Shown here one piece after another: positions 32,167-39,276 of a DNA stretch of 39,276 bases. The notes below the pieces were generated by a model that was not told where the DNA came from, made no database searches, and worked only from the letters and a program-made list of their open reading frames with translations. Origin of the DNA: Pseudomonas sp. BGI-2 (lineage in GTDB: Bacteria; Pseudomonadota; Gammaproteobacteria; Pseudomonadales; Pseudomonadaceae); contig NZ_SISB01000055.1 of assembly GCF_004310295.1 (NCBI RefSeq), positions 1-39,276 of the forward strand, read 5' to 3'. Both the position numbers and the translations under genes were made by a program. Positions within the stretch are counted from its first letter, which is position 1, and the number at the start of each line of letters is the position of its first letter.

Positions 32167-33312
32167 TCAAACCTGTGCGATCCACTTACGATGGGTATGG
32201 ATCGACATCAAAACCCCAAACGCTGACAGCAGCGTTACCAGCGAAGTTCCTCCGTAGCTAATGAACGGCAACGGCACCCCCACGACCGGCAACAGGCCAC
32301 TGACCATACCGATGTTGACGAAAACGTAAACAAAAAACGTCATGGTCAGACTGCCCGCGAGCAATTTGCCGAACAATGTCTGGGCCTGGGCGGTAATCAC
32401 CAGCCCGCGACCGATCAACAACAGGTAAATCAGCAGCAGTGCGCAGATGCCGACCAGGCCGAATTCCTCGCCCATGACCGCAATAATGAAATCGGTGTGG
32501 CTTTCCGGCAGGAAGTCCAGGTGCGACTGGGTGCCGAGCAGCCAGCCCTTGCCGAACACGCCGCCGGAACCGATGGCGGCTTTCGACTGAATAATGTTCC
32601 AGCCCGTACCGAGCGGATCGCTCTCAGGATCAAGAAACGTCAGGATTCGCTGTTTCTGGTAGTCGTGCATGATGAAGAACCACATCGCCACGGCCACCGG
32701 CACGGCAGCCGCCAGCACGCTCATGATCCAGCGCCAGCGCAAACCACCCATGAACAATACAAAAGCGCCACCAGCGAGGATCAGCAGCGAGGTGCCGAGG
32801 TCCGGCTGACGCACGATCAGAATGAAGGGCAAGCCGATCAGGAACAGACTGACGCCCACATGCTTGAGCTGCGGCGGCAAGGTGCGTTTGGACAAGTACC
32901 AGGCGATGGTCGCCGGCATCAGGATCTTCATGAACTCCGAAGGCTGGAAGCGGATCACGCCCGGAATGTTGATCCAGCGCGTGGCGCCCATGGCGTTGTG
33001 GCCCATGACGTCCACCACCACCAGCAACAGCACGCCGATCACATAACCGACCGGCACCCAGCGGGCCATGAAACGCGGCTCGAACTGGGCGATAACGATC
33101 ATCGACACCAGGCCGATGCCGAACGAAGTGGCTTGCTTGGCCAGCAGGTCCCAGCTCTTGCCACTGGCCGAATACAGCACGAACAGGCTGCCAGCGGCGA
33201 GGGTCAGCAGCAGGATCAGCAACGGGCCGTCGATGTGCATGCGTTGCAATAGCGTCGCACGGCGACGCATCACATCCTCACTGGAGAGGATCCGATCGAA
33301 ATTACTCTTCAC
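32167..33312 (-). CDS. rodA: Rod-shape peptidoglycan glycosyltransferase RodA
   Basis: A 381-residue SEDS-family integral membrane protein with about ten transmembrane helices, which polymerises glycan strands together with PBP2 in the elongasome. SEDS signatures include LGTSLLILAGGAFVLFMGGL, FLDPESDPLGTGWNIIQSKAAIGSGG and GVPLPFISYGGTSLV. I choose the GTG at 33312 because GGAGG lies nine bases upstream and the protein then begins MKSNFDRILSSEDV. This start overlaps the end of mrdA by 11 bp, so the two partner proteins are probably made from coupled translation. Confidence 0.95.
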   Translation of the reverse strand: MKSNFDRILSSEDVMRRRATLLQRMHIDGPLLILLLTLAAGSLFVLYSASGKSWDLLAKQATSFGIGLVSMIVIAQFEPRFMARWVPVGYVIGVLLLVVVDVMGHNAMGATRWINIPGVIRFQPSEFMKILMPATIAWYLSKRTLPPQLKHVGVSLFLIGLPFILIVRQPDLGTSLLILAGGAFVLFMGGLRWRWIMSVLAAAVPVAVAMWFFIMHDYQKQRILTFLDPESDPLGTGWNIIQSKAAIGSGGVFGKGWLLGTQSHLDFLPESHTDFIIAVMGEEFGLVGICALLLIYLLLIGRGLVITAQAQTLFGKLLAGSLTMTFFVYVFVNIGMVSGLLPVVGVPLPFISYGGTSLVTLLSAFGVLMSIHTHRKWIAQV

Positions 33313-35197
33313 GGGCCGTAGCCTCCGCACTGATAGGGCTGGCGTATTCGGCCTTCAACCGACCGTCCTGGTCCAGAAGCCAGGCGTCCATGATTTGACG
33401 CACCACCGGCGCGGCGACGCCGGAACCGGACTCGCCGTTCTCGACCATCACCGACACCACGATTTTCGGGTTGTCGGCCGGCGCGAAGCCGACGAACAAG
33501 GCGTGGTCGCGATGGCGCTCCTGAACCTTGGAGCGGTCGTACTTCTCGCCCTGCTTGATCGCGACCACCTGGGCCGTACCACTTTTCCCCGCGATGCGGT
33601 ATTGCACACCGATCGCCGCTTTGCGCGCCGTACCCCGGGCACCGTGCATCACCTGCTGCATGCCGTGGTTGACCCTGGTCCAATCGGACGGGTCGCGCAG
33701 GACGATGTCCGGCATCGGGTTTTCATCCTTGGGCCGCTCGCCTTCAACGGTCTTGGCCAGGTGCGGACGGTTCCAGATGCCTTTGTTGGCCACCAGCGCC
33801 GTGGCCTGGGCCAGTTGCAGCGGCGTCGACTGCATGTAGCCCTGGCCGATCCCAAGAATCAGTGTTTCTCCCGGGTACCAGGCCTGACGTCGGGTTGCAC
33901 GCTTCCATTCCCGTGTCGGCATCAGCCCCGGTGACTCTTCGAACATGTCCAGCGAGACCTTCTGGCCGATGCCGAACTTGCCCATGTATGCCGACAACCG
34001 ATCGATCCCCAGCTTGTGGGCCAGGTCGTAGAAGTAGGTGTCGTTGGAACGCATGATCGCCGTGTCCAGATCGACGTAACCGTCGCCGGTACGGTTCCAG
34101 TTACGGTATTTGTGGTCGTAATTGGGCAACTGGTAATAGCCGGGATCGTAGACCCGACTCGACGCAGTCACGACACCAGCGTCCAGCCCGGCAATCGCCA
34201 CCGCCGGCTTGATGGTCGAGCCCGGCGGGTAGAGACCGCGCAGCACGCGGTTGAACAGTGGCCGGTCGATGGAATCGCGCAGCTCGGCATAGGCTTTGAA
34301 GCCGATGCCGGTGACGAACAGGTTCGGGTCGAAACTCGGCGCACTGACCATCGCCAGCACTTCGCCGGTTTTCGGGTCCAGCGCCACCACCGCACCACGA
34401 CGACCACCGAGTGCCGCTTCGGCCGCTTCCTGCAGTTTGATGTCCAGGCTCAGGACAATGTCCTTGCCGGGAATCGGATCGGTCCGTTTGAGCACGCGCA
34501 ATACGCGACCCCGAGCGTTGGTCTCGACTTCTTCGTAACCCACCTGACCGTGCAACTCGGGCTCGTAAAAACGCTCGATGCCGGTTTTGCCGATGTGGTG
34601 GGTGCCGCTGTAATTGACCGGATCGAGGGACTTCAGCTCTTTCTCGTTGATCCGCCCCATGTAGCCCACCGAGTGCGCAAAGTGCGCGCCCTGCGGGTAG
34701 TGACGCACCAACTGCGCGACCACTTCCACCCCCGGCAGACGGAACTGATTCACCGCGATGCGGGCGATCTGTTCTTCGGTCAGCTCGAACAGGATCGGCA
34801 CTGGCTCGAACGGCCGACGCCCCTGACGCATGCGTTTCTCGAAGATCACCCGATCTTCGGGCGTCAGCGCCAGCACTTCGACGATTACGTCGAGGACTTG
34901 CTGCCAGTCGCCGGACCGTTCGCGGGTCATGCTCAGGCTGAAGCTGGGCCGGTTGTCAGCCACCACCACACCATTGCGGTCGAAAATCAGCCCGCGGGTC
35001 GGCGGAATCGGCTGCACATGGACGCGGTTGTTTTCCGACAGGGTCGAGTGGTACTCGTACTGAATCACCTGGAGGAAATACAGCCGCGCGATCAGCACAC
35101 AGATCAGCAACACCACCGCAATTGCCCCGAACACGACGCGGCCACGCACCAGACGGGCGTCTTTTTCGTGGTCCTTGATGCGGATCGGCTGAGGCAT
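33302..35197 (-). CDS. mrdA: Penicillin-binding protein 2 (elongation transpeptidase)
   Basis: A 631-residue class B PBP, the transpeptidase partner of RodA in rod-shape growth. One membrane anchor (about 21-44) is followed by the pedestal domain (about 60-240) and the transpeptidase domain with Ser327-TI-Lys330, Ser384-Asn-Asp386 and Lys538-Ser-Gly540-TAQ. The start at 35197 (MPQPIRIKDHEKDARLVRGR) fits the family; the frame is open to 35248. It begins ten bases after the rlmH stop and overlaps rodA by 11 bp. Confidence 0.96.
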   Translation of the reverse strand: MPQPIRIKDHEKDARLVRGRVVFGAIAVVLLICVLIARLYFLQVIQYEYHSTLSENNRVHVQPIPPTRGLIFDRNGVVVADNRPSFSLSMTRERSGDWQQVLDVIVEVLALTPEDRVIFEKRMRQGRRPFEPVPILFELTEEQIARIAVNQFRLPGVEVVAQLVRHYPQGAHFAHSVGYMGRINEKELKSLDPVNYSGTHHIGKTGIERFYEPELHGQVGYEEVETNARGRVLRVLKRTDPIPGKDIVLSLDIKLQEAAEAALGGRRGAVVALDPKTGEVLAMVSAPSFDPNLFVTGIGFKAYAELRDSIDRPLFNRVLRGLYPPGSTIKPAVAIAGLDAGVVTASSRVYDPGYYQLPNYDHKYRNWNRTGDGYVDLDTAIMRSNDTYFYDLAHKLGIDRLSAYMGKFGIGQKVSLDMFEESPGLMPTREWKRATRRQAWYPGETLILGIGQGYMQSTPLQLAQATALVANKGIWNRPHLAKTVEGERPKDENPMPDIVLRDPSDWTRVNHGMQQVMHGARGTARKAAIGVQYRIAGKSGTAQVVAIKQGEKYDRSKVQERHRDHALFVGFAPADNPKIVVSVMVENGESGSGVAAPVVRQIMDAWLLDQDGRLKAEYASPISAEATAREE

Positions 35198-35207
35198 GAG
35201 GGCAGAA

Positions 35208-35675
35208 CTACTTGTGGTAAGGGTGGCCGGACAAGACTGTCCAGGCACGATACAGCTGTTCGCCGATCAGAATCCGCACCAGCGGGTGCGGCAACGTCAA
35301 CGGCGACAACGACCAGCGCTGATCGGCCCGCGCACACACTTCCGGCGCCAGCCCTTCGGGACCGCCGACCATGAAATTCACCGTGCGCGAGTCCAGCCGC
35401 CAGCGATCGAGCTCGACCGCCAACTGCTCGGTGCTCCAGGGCTTGCCGTGGACTTCGAGGGTCACAACACGCTCATTGGGCCCGACCTTGGCCAGCATGG
35501 CTTCGCCTTCCTGACGGATGAAGCGCGCCACGTCGGCGTTCTTGCCCCGGGTGTTGAGCGGTATTTCCACCAGTTCCAGCGCCAGCTCGGACGGAAGACG
35601 CTTGGCATATTCATGCCAGCCTTCTTCCACCCACTTGGGCATGCGTGAACCGACGGCGATCAGTCGCAGTCGCAC
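35208..35675 (-). CDS. rlmH: 23S rRNA pseudouridine1915-N3 methyltransferase
   Basis: A 155-residue SPOUT-class methyltransferase modifying pseudouridine 1915 in helix 69 of 23S rRNA on the complete ribosome. It has the family length and motifs: MRLRLIAVGSRMPKWVEEGW, FMVGGPEGLAPEV (SAM-binding knot) and the C-terminal LIGEQLYRAWTVLSGHPYHK. The start codon is GTG with AAGGGA five bases upstream. It is nine bases after rsfS, a common bacterial pairing of two ribosome genes. Confidence 0.96.
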   Translation of the reverse strand: MRLRLIAVGSRMPKWVEEGWHEYAKRLPSELALELVEIPLNTRGKNADVARFIRQEGEAMLAKVGPNERVVTLEVHGKPWSTEQLAVELDRWRLDSRTVNFMVGGPEGLAPEVCARADQRWSLSPLTLPHPLVRILIGEQLYRAWTVLSGHPYHK

Positions 35676-35684
35676 AGCGGTCCC

Positions 35685-36179
35685 TTACTGCTGGTCTTTG
35701 TTGAGCTTGATGAAGTGCTCATGGGTGTTTTCCGGGCTGTGGTGAGCCGCGTTCAGAGCACGGCTCTGTTCCGCACCGGACCACAGACGCTCAAGGTCGT
35801 AAAACTGACGAGCCGAGGCAGTCATCATGTGAACGATGACGTCATCCATGTCCAGCAGCACCCAATCGCTGTCGCCCTTGCCTTCTTCACCCAGCGGCTT
35901 GACGCCCAGGGCTTTGACCGCTTCACGGACTTTATCCAGCATCGCGCCGATCTGACGGTTCGAAGTACCGGTAGCGATGATCATGTAGTCAGTGATGCTC
36001 TGCTTTTCACGAACGTCGATGACCTGGATATCCTGGCCCTTGACGTCTTCCAGGGCGGCTACGGCAACCTTGACCAGCTCATCACCCTTCAGGGGCTCGG
36101 TGGTGAGAACCGGCTCAGGCAGCGGGGCGCTCTTGAACGTGCCTTTGCGCTTTACTTTAGTTACGTCTTTGTTCGTCAT
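35685..36179 (-). CDS. rsfS: Ribosomal silencing factor RsfS
   Basis: A 164-residue protein. The conserved RsfS domain (about residues 45-145) contains VIDVREKQSITDYMIIATGTSNRQI and DWVLLDMDDVIVHMM. RsfS binds uL14 on the large subunit and blocks subunit joining when nutrients are scarce. It is longer than E. coli RsfS (105), with an N-terminal Lys-rich/Pro extension (about 1-40) and a C-terminal tail (about 145-164) that I believe are usual in fluorescens-group pseudomonads. The ATG at 36179 is preferred (GAG six bases upstream); the frame is open to 36221. It lies between nadD and rlmH, as in many bacteria. Confidence 0.93.
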   Translation of the reverse strand: MTNKDVTKVKRKGTFKSAPLPEPVLTTEPLKGDELVKVAVAALEDVKGQDIQVIDVREKQSITDYMIIATGTSNRQIGAMLDKVREAVKALGVKPLGEEGKGDSDWVLLDMDDVIVHMMTASARQFYDLERLWSGAEQSRALNAAHHSPENTHEHFIKLNKDQQ

Positions 36180-36251
36180 ATAAAACTCGTTTTGCTCGTA
36201 TGTTCGGGCGCTTCGGTACACGCGTTCACGTGTTTTGAAGCGCTCCCTTTT

Positions 36252-36974
36252 TCAGTTCGACGCACGGTAGAGACCGTGCGCATCGATGTAGGCCAGGACC
36301 GCGTCGGGCACCAGGAAACGTACCGACTTACCGCTGGCCAGCAGTTGACGGATCTGGGTGGCGGATACCGCGAGCGGCGTCTGCCAGACGAATGCAATCT
36401 GTCCGCTCGGCCCTTTGAGGGCCAGCGGGTCGCTCACCGAGCGTGCCGCCAACAGATTGCGCAAGGCATCCGGCGGTTCGCTGTCGGCATCCGGGCGTTG
36501 CAGCACCAGGATGTGGCAATGCTGGAGCAACTCTTCCCAGCGGTGCCAAGTGGGCAGGCCGCAAAATGCGTCCCAGCCCAAAAGTAGAAAAACCTGGTCA
36601 GAGGCGGCCAGTTCGGCGCGCATCAGTTCCAGGGTGTCGATGGTGTAGGACGGTTTGTCCCGCTGCAATTCGCGGGCGTCCACCACCAGCGGCGCCACAC
36701 CGGCCACCGCGCACTCGACCATCGCCAGACGGTCCTTTGCCGACACCTGCGGCGTACCGCGATGTGGCGGCCTGGCACTGGGTGTCAGGCGTAATTCATC
36801 AAGCGCCAGCGATTCGGCGACTTCCAGCGCACCGCGCAAATGGCCGATGTGCACCGGGTCGAACGTCCCGCCCAACACGCCAATGCGTCGAGGCGCAGGC
36901 TCGCTGGCGGTTTGCGGGGCTGACGCTTTGAGGTCGCCCAAGTCAGACCGACGCCTGGCCGCGCAACTGGCCAT
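36252..36974 (-). CDS. nadD: Nicotinate-nucleotide adenylyltransferase
   Basis: A 240-residue (with this start) adenylyltransferase making deamido-NAD from nicotinate mononucleotide and ATP. The nucleotidyltransferase motif GGTFDPVHIGH and the C-terminal SATQIRQLLASGKSVRFLVPD motif are complete, with LLGWDAFCGLPTWHRWEELL between. The true start is unclear. ATG 36974 (or GTG 36977) overlaps proA by about 30 bp. A TTG at 36941, directly after the proA stop, would shorten the protein by 11 residues. None has a good Shine-Dalgarno sequence, and the conserved domain only begins at RRIGVLGGTF. Confidence 0.93.
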   Translation of the reverse strand: MASCAARRRSDLGDLKASAPQTASEPAPRRIGVLGGTFDPVHIGHLRGALEVAESLALDELRLTPSARPPHRGTPQVSAKDRLAMVECAVAGVAPLVVDARELQRDKPSYTIDTLELMRAELAASDQVFLLLGWDAFCGLPTWHRWEELLQHCHILVLQRPDADSEPPDALRNLLAARSVSDPLALKGPSGQIAFVWQTPLAVSATQIRQLLASGKSVRFLVPDAVLAYIDAHGLYRASN

Positions 36975-38214
36975 CACCGACCACGATGTACTTCTCGCAG
37001 GTCAGACCTTCGAGACCCACCGGGCCGCGGGCGTGCAGCTTATCAGTAGAAATGCCAATCTCGGCACCCAATCCGTATTCGAAGCCATCGGCGAAGCAGG
37101 TCGGCGTGTTGATCATCACCGACGATGAATCAACTTCCGCCACAAAACGCCGTGTCTCAGCAAGGTTTTCGCTGACGATCGAATCGGTGTGATGGGAGCC
37201 GTACTTATTAATGTGTTCGATGGCCTGGTCCAGTCCGTCGACCACGCGGATCGAAAGAATCGGCGCCAGATACTCGGTGTTCCAGTCTTCTTCAGTGGCC
37301 GCCACCGCCTCGATGATCGCCCGGGTGCGTTCGCAACCGCGCAGCTCGACGCCTTTTTCGCGGAACTGTGCAGCCATCGACGGCAGGAAATCTTTGGCAA
37401 GGGTTTGATCAACCAGCAGCGTTTCCATCGCACCGCAGATGCCATAGCGGTAAGTCTTGGCATTTAACGCAATGCGCTGTGCTTTCGGTAGATCGGCGTG
37501 GGCGCTGACGTAGACGTGGCAAATGCCGTCCAGGTGCTTGATCACCGGCACACGGGCATCGCGACTGACCCGTTCGATCAGGCCACGGCCGCCACGAGGC
37601 ACGATGACGTCGACGTATTCCGGCATGGTGATCAACGCGCCAACGGCCGCACGATCGGTGGTTTCGACCACTTGCACCACTGCAGCGGGCAATTCGGCCT
37701 CGGCCAGGCCACGCTGGATGCAGGCAGCAATGGCGCGATTGGAGTTAATTGCCTCGGAACCGCCACGCAGGATGGTCGCGTTACCGGACTTCAGGCACAG
37801 GCTCGCAGCATCGATGGTCACGTTCGGCCGGGACTCATAGATGATCCCGATCACGCCCAACGGCACGCGCATCTTGCCGACCTGAATACCCGACGGCCGG
37901 AAGCTCATGTCGCGGATTGCGCCGACCGGGTCCGGCAATGCCGCCACCTGACGCAAACCGACGATCATGCCGTCGATGCGTTCCGGGGTCAGCGCCAGAC
38001 GTTCAAGCAATGCCGGCTCAAGACCATTGGCCCGACCCGCGGCCAAATCCAGTTCATTGGCAGCCGTCAGCTCGGCGCGTGCAGCGTCCAGCGCATTGGC
38101 AGCAGCCTGCAACGCGCGGTTTTTCTGCGCAGTGCTGGCACGACCAATGACGCGAGAGGCCTCGCGGGCGGCGCGACCCAGGCGGGCCATGTAGTCAAGA
38201 ACGGGCTCAGTCAT
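36943..38214 (-). CDS. proA: Gamma-glutamyl phosphate reductase
   Basis: A 423-residue NADPH-dependent aldehyde-dehydrogenase-fold enzyme producing glutamate-5-semialdehyde for proline. Catalytic Cys260 is in YGICGAMETLL. Other marks are VPLGVIGIIYESRPNVTIDA (about 117-136), LKSGNATILRGGSEA and the C-terminal GADIGISTDKLHARGPVG-like sequence (AEIGISTDKLHARGPVGLEG here). Length matches E. coli ProA (417). It is the first gene of the long minus-strand train and has a TATAAT on its own strand about 50 bases upstream. Confidence 0.96.
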   Translation of the reverse strand: MTEPVLDYMARLGRAAREASRVIGRASTAQKNRALQAAANALDAARAELTAANELDLAAGRANGLEPALLERLALTPERIDGMIVGLRQVAALPDPVGAIRDMSFRPSGIQVGKMRVPLGVIGIIYESRPNVTIDAASLCLKSGNATILRGGSEAINSNRAIAACIQRGLAEAELPAAVVQVVETTDRAAVGALITMPEYVDVIVPRGGRGLIERVSRDARVPVIKHLDGICHVYVSAHADLPKAQRIALNAKTYRYGICGAMETLLVDQTLAKDFLPSMAAQFREKGVELRGCERTRAIIEAVAATEEDWNTEYLAPILSIRVVDGLDQAIEHINKYGSHHTDSIVSENLAETRRFVAEVDSSSVMINTPTCFADGFEYGLGAEIGISTDKLHARGPVGLEGLTCEKYIVVGDGQLRGQASV

Positions 38215-38262
38215 TGTCTGTGGTGGTCTTTGCTAAGGTCTTGGTAAAGAGTAAAGCGGCAG

Positions 38263-38268
38263 ATTATA
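38263..38268 (-). promoter_or_regulatory. Candidate -10 element for proA and the downstream gene train
   Basis: TATAAT on the minus strand lies about 49 bases before the proA ATG. No good -35 hexamer is seen at 16-18 bases, so activator help or a different -35 is possible. The rest of the 38215-38403 gap shows no gene; it must also hold the promoter of the divergent glycosylase gene. Confidence 0.4.
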
Positions 38269-38403
38269 GCTGTCGCGTCCCGGGACTAACAGCGGTGACG
38301 GGCGGATGGTCGAAATGGAGGGCATTTTGCCGACGTTCAGCCGAGATTAAGCTGCAAATTGTTATCATCACGACTCAATCAGCCTTGATTAACACCGTTC
38401 ATC

Positions 38404-39102
38404 ATGTCCAACCTGACTGTTCGCACGTCCGCTACGAACCTGCCCAAGGGGCTTGCGGATGCTTTTTTCGACAGAGATGCCCAAACGCTGGCCCGGGATT
38501 TACTCGGCAAAGTCATCCGTCACCGGGTCGGTGACCTGTGGCTCAGTGCCCGGATTATTGAGACCGAGGCCTATTACTGCGAAGAAAAAGGCAGCCATGC
38601 GTCCCTCGGTTACACAGAAAAGCGTAAGGCTTTGTTTCTGGATGGCGGGCACATCTATATGTATTACGCCCGCGGCGGTGATTCGCTGAACTTCAGCGCT
38701 CAGGGGCCGGGCAACGCAGTGCTGATCAAATCCGCCTATCCATGGGTCGATGAGTTGAGCGGGCCGGCGAGCCTGGCGCAGATGCTGCTGAACAACCCCG
38801 ACGCAAAAGGCCGCCCTCGCCCTTCGCAAAAGCTTTGCGCCGGGCAGACCTTGCTTTGCAAGTCTCTGGGTTTGAAGGTGCCGGTCTGGGACGCCAAACG
38901 CTTCGACCATGAGGTCTTGCTGGTCGAAGACGGCGGCCCGGCCCCTGCTCACATCATTCAAACCACGCGTTTGGGCATTCCCCACGGACGCGACGAGCAT
39001 TTGATGTACCGCTTCGTCGATGCGGCTTACGCGCCGTATTGCACACGGAACCCGCTGCGACGGGGGCAGGTCGAAGGTCGCGATTATTTTTTGCTGTCCT
39101 GA
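38404..39102 (+). CDS. 3-methyladenine DNA glycosylase (AAG/MPG family)
   Basis: A 232-residue monofunctional glycosylase removing alkylated purines in base-excision repair. It belongs to the mammalian-type AAG fold, not to the TagA or AlkA families. The catalytic region IIETEAYY (Glu55 and Tyr57 matching human Glu125 and Tyr127) and SHAS (His65 matching His136) are intact, as are HIYMYYARGGDSLNF and the C-terminal NPLRRGQVEGRDYF. There is no clear ribosome-binding site before the ATG. It is divergent from proA. A functional link with the distant AidB-like gene is only suggestive. Confidence 0.92.
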   Translation: MSNLTVRTSATNLPKGLADAFFDRDAQTLARDLLGKVIRHRVGDLWLSARIIETEAYYCEEKGSHASLGYTEKRKALFLDGGHIYMYYARGGDSLNFSAQGPGNAVLIKSAYPWVDELSGPASLAQMLLNNPDAKGRPRPSQKLCAGQTLLCKSLGLKVPVWDAKRFDHEVLLVEDGGPAPAHIIQTTRLGIPHGRDEHLMYRFVDAAYAPYCTRNPLRRGQVEGRDYFLLS

Positions 39103-39135
39103 GATGTACCCGGACTAGAGGTAGAAGGAAATCCC

Positions 39136-39159
39136 TGTGGGAGCGAGCTTGCTCGCGAT
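39136..39159. repeat. Single REP element
   Basis: TGTGGGAGCGAGCTTGCTCGC opens one complete REP palindrome, 34 bases after the glycosylase stop. A degraded second copy may follow at 39235-39258 (TGTGGGCTACGAATATGCTC), in the same orientation and not inverted. The rest of 39103-39276 shows no gene. Confidence 0.85.
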
Positions 39160-39276
39160 ATAGGTAGTCCGTTCCTTTCTCTTCCATACTGATATCGCTG
39201 GAAGTCAGTTGTCGGCGAGGAAGGAACATGCACCTGTGGGCTACGAATATGCTCGCGCAGCACTCGATGATTACGC

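Noticed and set aside
34016..35374. 452-codon plus-strand ORF opposite mrdA
   Set aside because: Antisense shadow of PBP2, whose active-site motifs are all intact on the minus strand.

Overview
The window looks like a chromosomal segment from a Pseudomonas of the fluorescens lineage. The support is gene order, protein sequences and typical Pseudomonas REP/REPIN palindromes between genes. From memory, the order closely follows the P. aeruginosa stretch that carries an Lrp-type regulator, amn, ladS, thiDE-hemL, miaB, ybeZ-ybeY-corC-lnt, leuS-lptE-holA, sltB3, lipA-lipB, dacC-rlpA-sltB1-rodA-mrdA-rlmH-rsfS-nadD-proA and an AAG-type glycosylase. Nearly all of it is conserved core genome. I found no tRNA or rRNA genes, prophage, CRISPR array or defence island.

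Left edge (1-690): the only clearly mobile DNA. Read on the minus strand, bases 375 to 1 look like the 5' ribozyme part of a group II intron; the reverse-transcriptase ORF would lie outside the window. The intron begins directly after an intrinsic terminator hairpin, the target preferred by group IIC introns. Upstream on the minus strand (about 410-590) is a dense set of inverted repeats that could be a structured RNA or leader; I cannot assign it.

0.7-8.1 kb: an Lrp/AsnC regulator, a DUF2788 membrane protein, an RluE-like pseudouridine synthase, AMP nucleosidase, an AidB-like acyl-CoA dehydrogenase and the hybrid sensor kinase LadS, which feeds the Gac/Rsm lifestyle switch.

8.4-19.1 kb: thiD-thiE-hemL (thiamine and haem precursors), a Sel1-repeat protein, a DUF1820 protein, miaB (tRNA ms2i6A), then ybeZ-ybeY-corC-lnt, joining RNA maturation to lipoprotein N-acylation. 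A DUF218 membrane protein and a small hypothetical gene follow on the other strand.

19.4-26.6 kb: leuS-lptE-holA, a short arfA ribosome-rescue gene with a terminator-like hairpin inside its coding sequence, the lytic transglycosylase SltB3 and an LD-carboxypeptidase.

26.7-38.2 kb, all minus strand: one long train of tightly spaced genes. In transcription order it runs proA, nadD, rsfS, rlmH, mrdA (PBP2), rodA, sltB1, rlpA, dacC, a YbeD-like gene, lipB and lipA, closed by a strong terminator. It joins proline and NAD synthesis, ribosome maturation, the rod-shape peptidoglycan machinery and lipoate assembly. The window ends with a plus-strand 3-methyladenine DNA glycosylase and REP debris.

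REP palindromes sit in at least seven intergenic gaps, in several subtypes. The observations most worth a second look are the intron/terminator/structured-RNA junction at the left edge, the hairpin inside arfA, and the REP subtypes.
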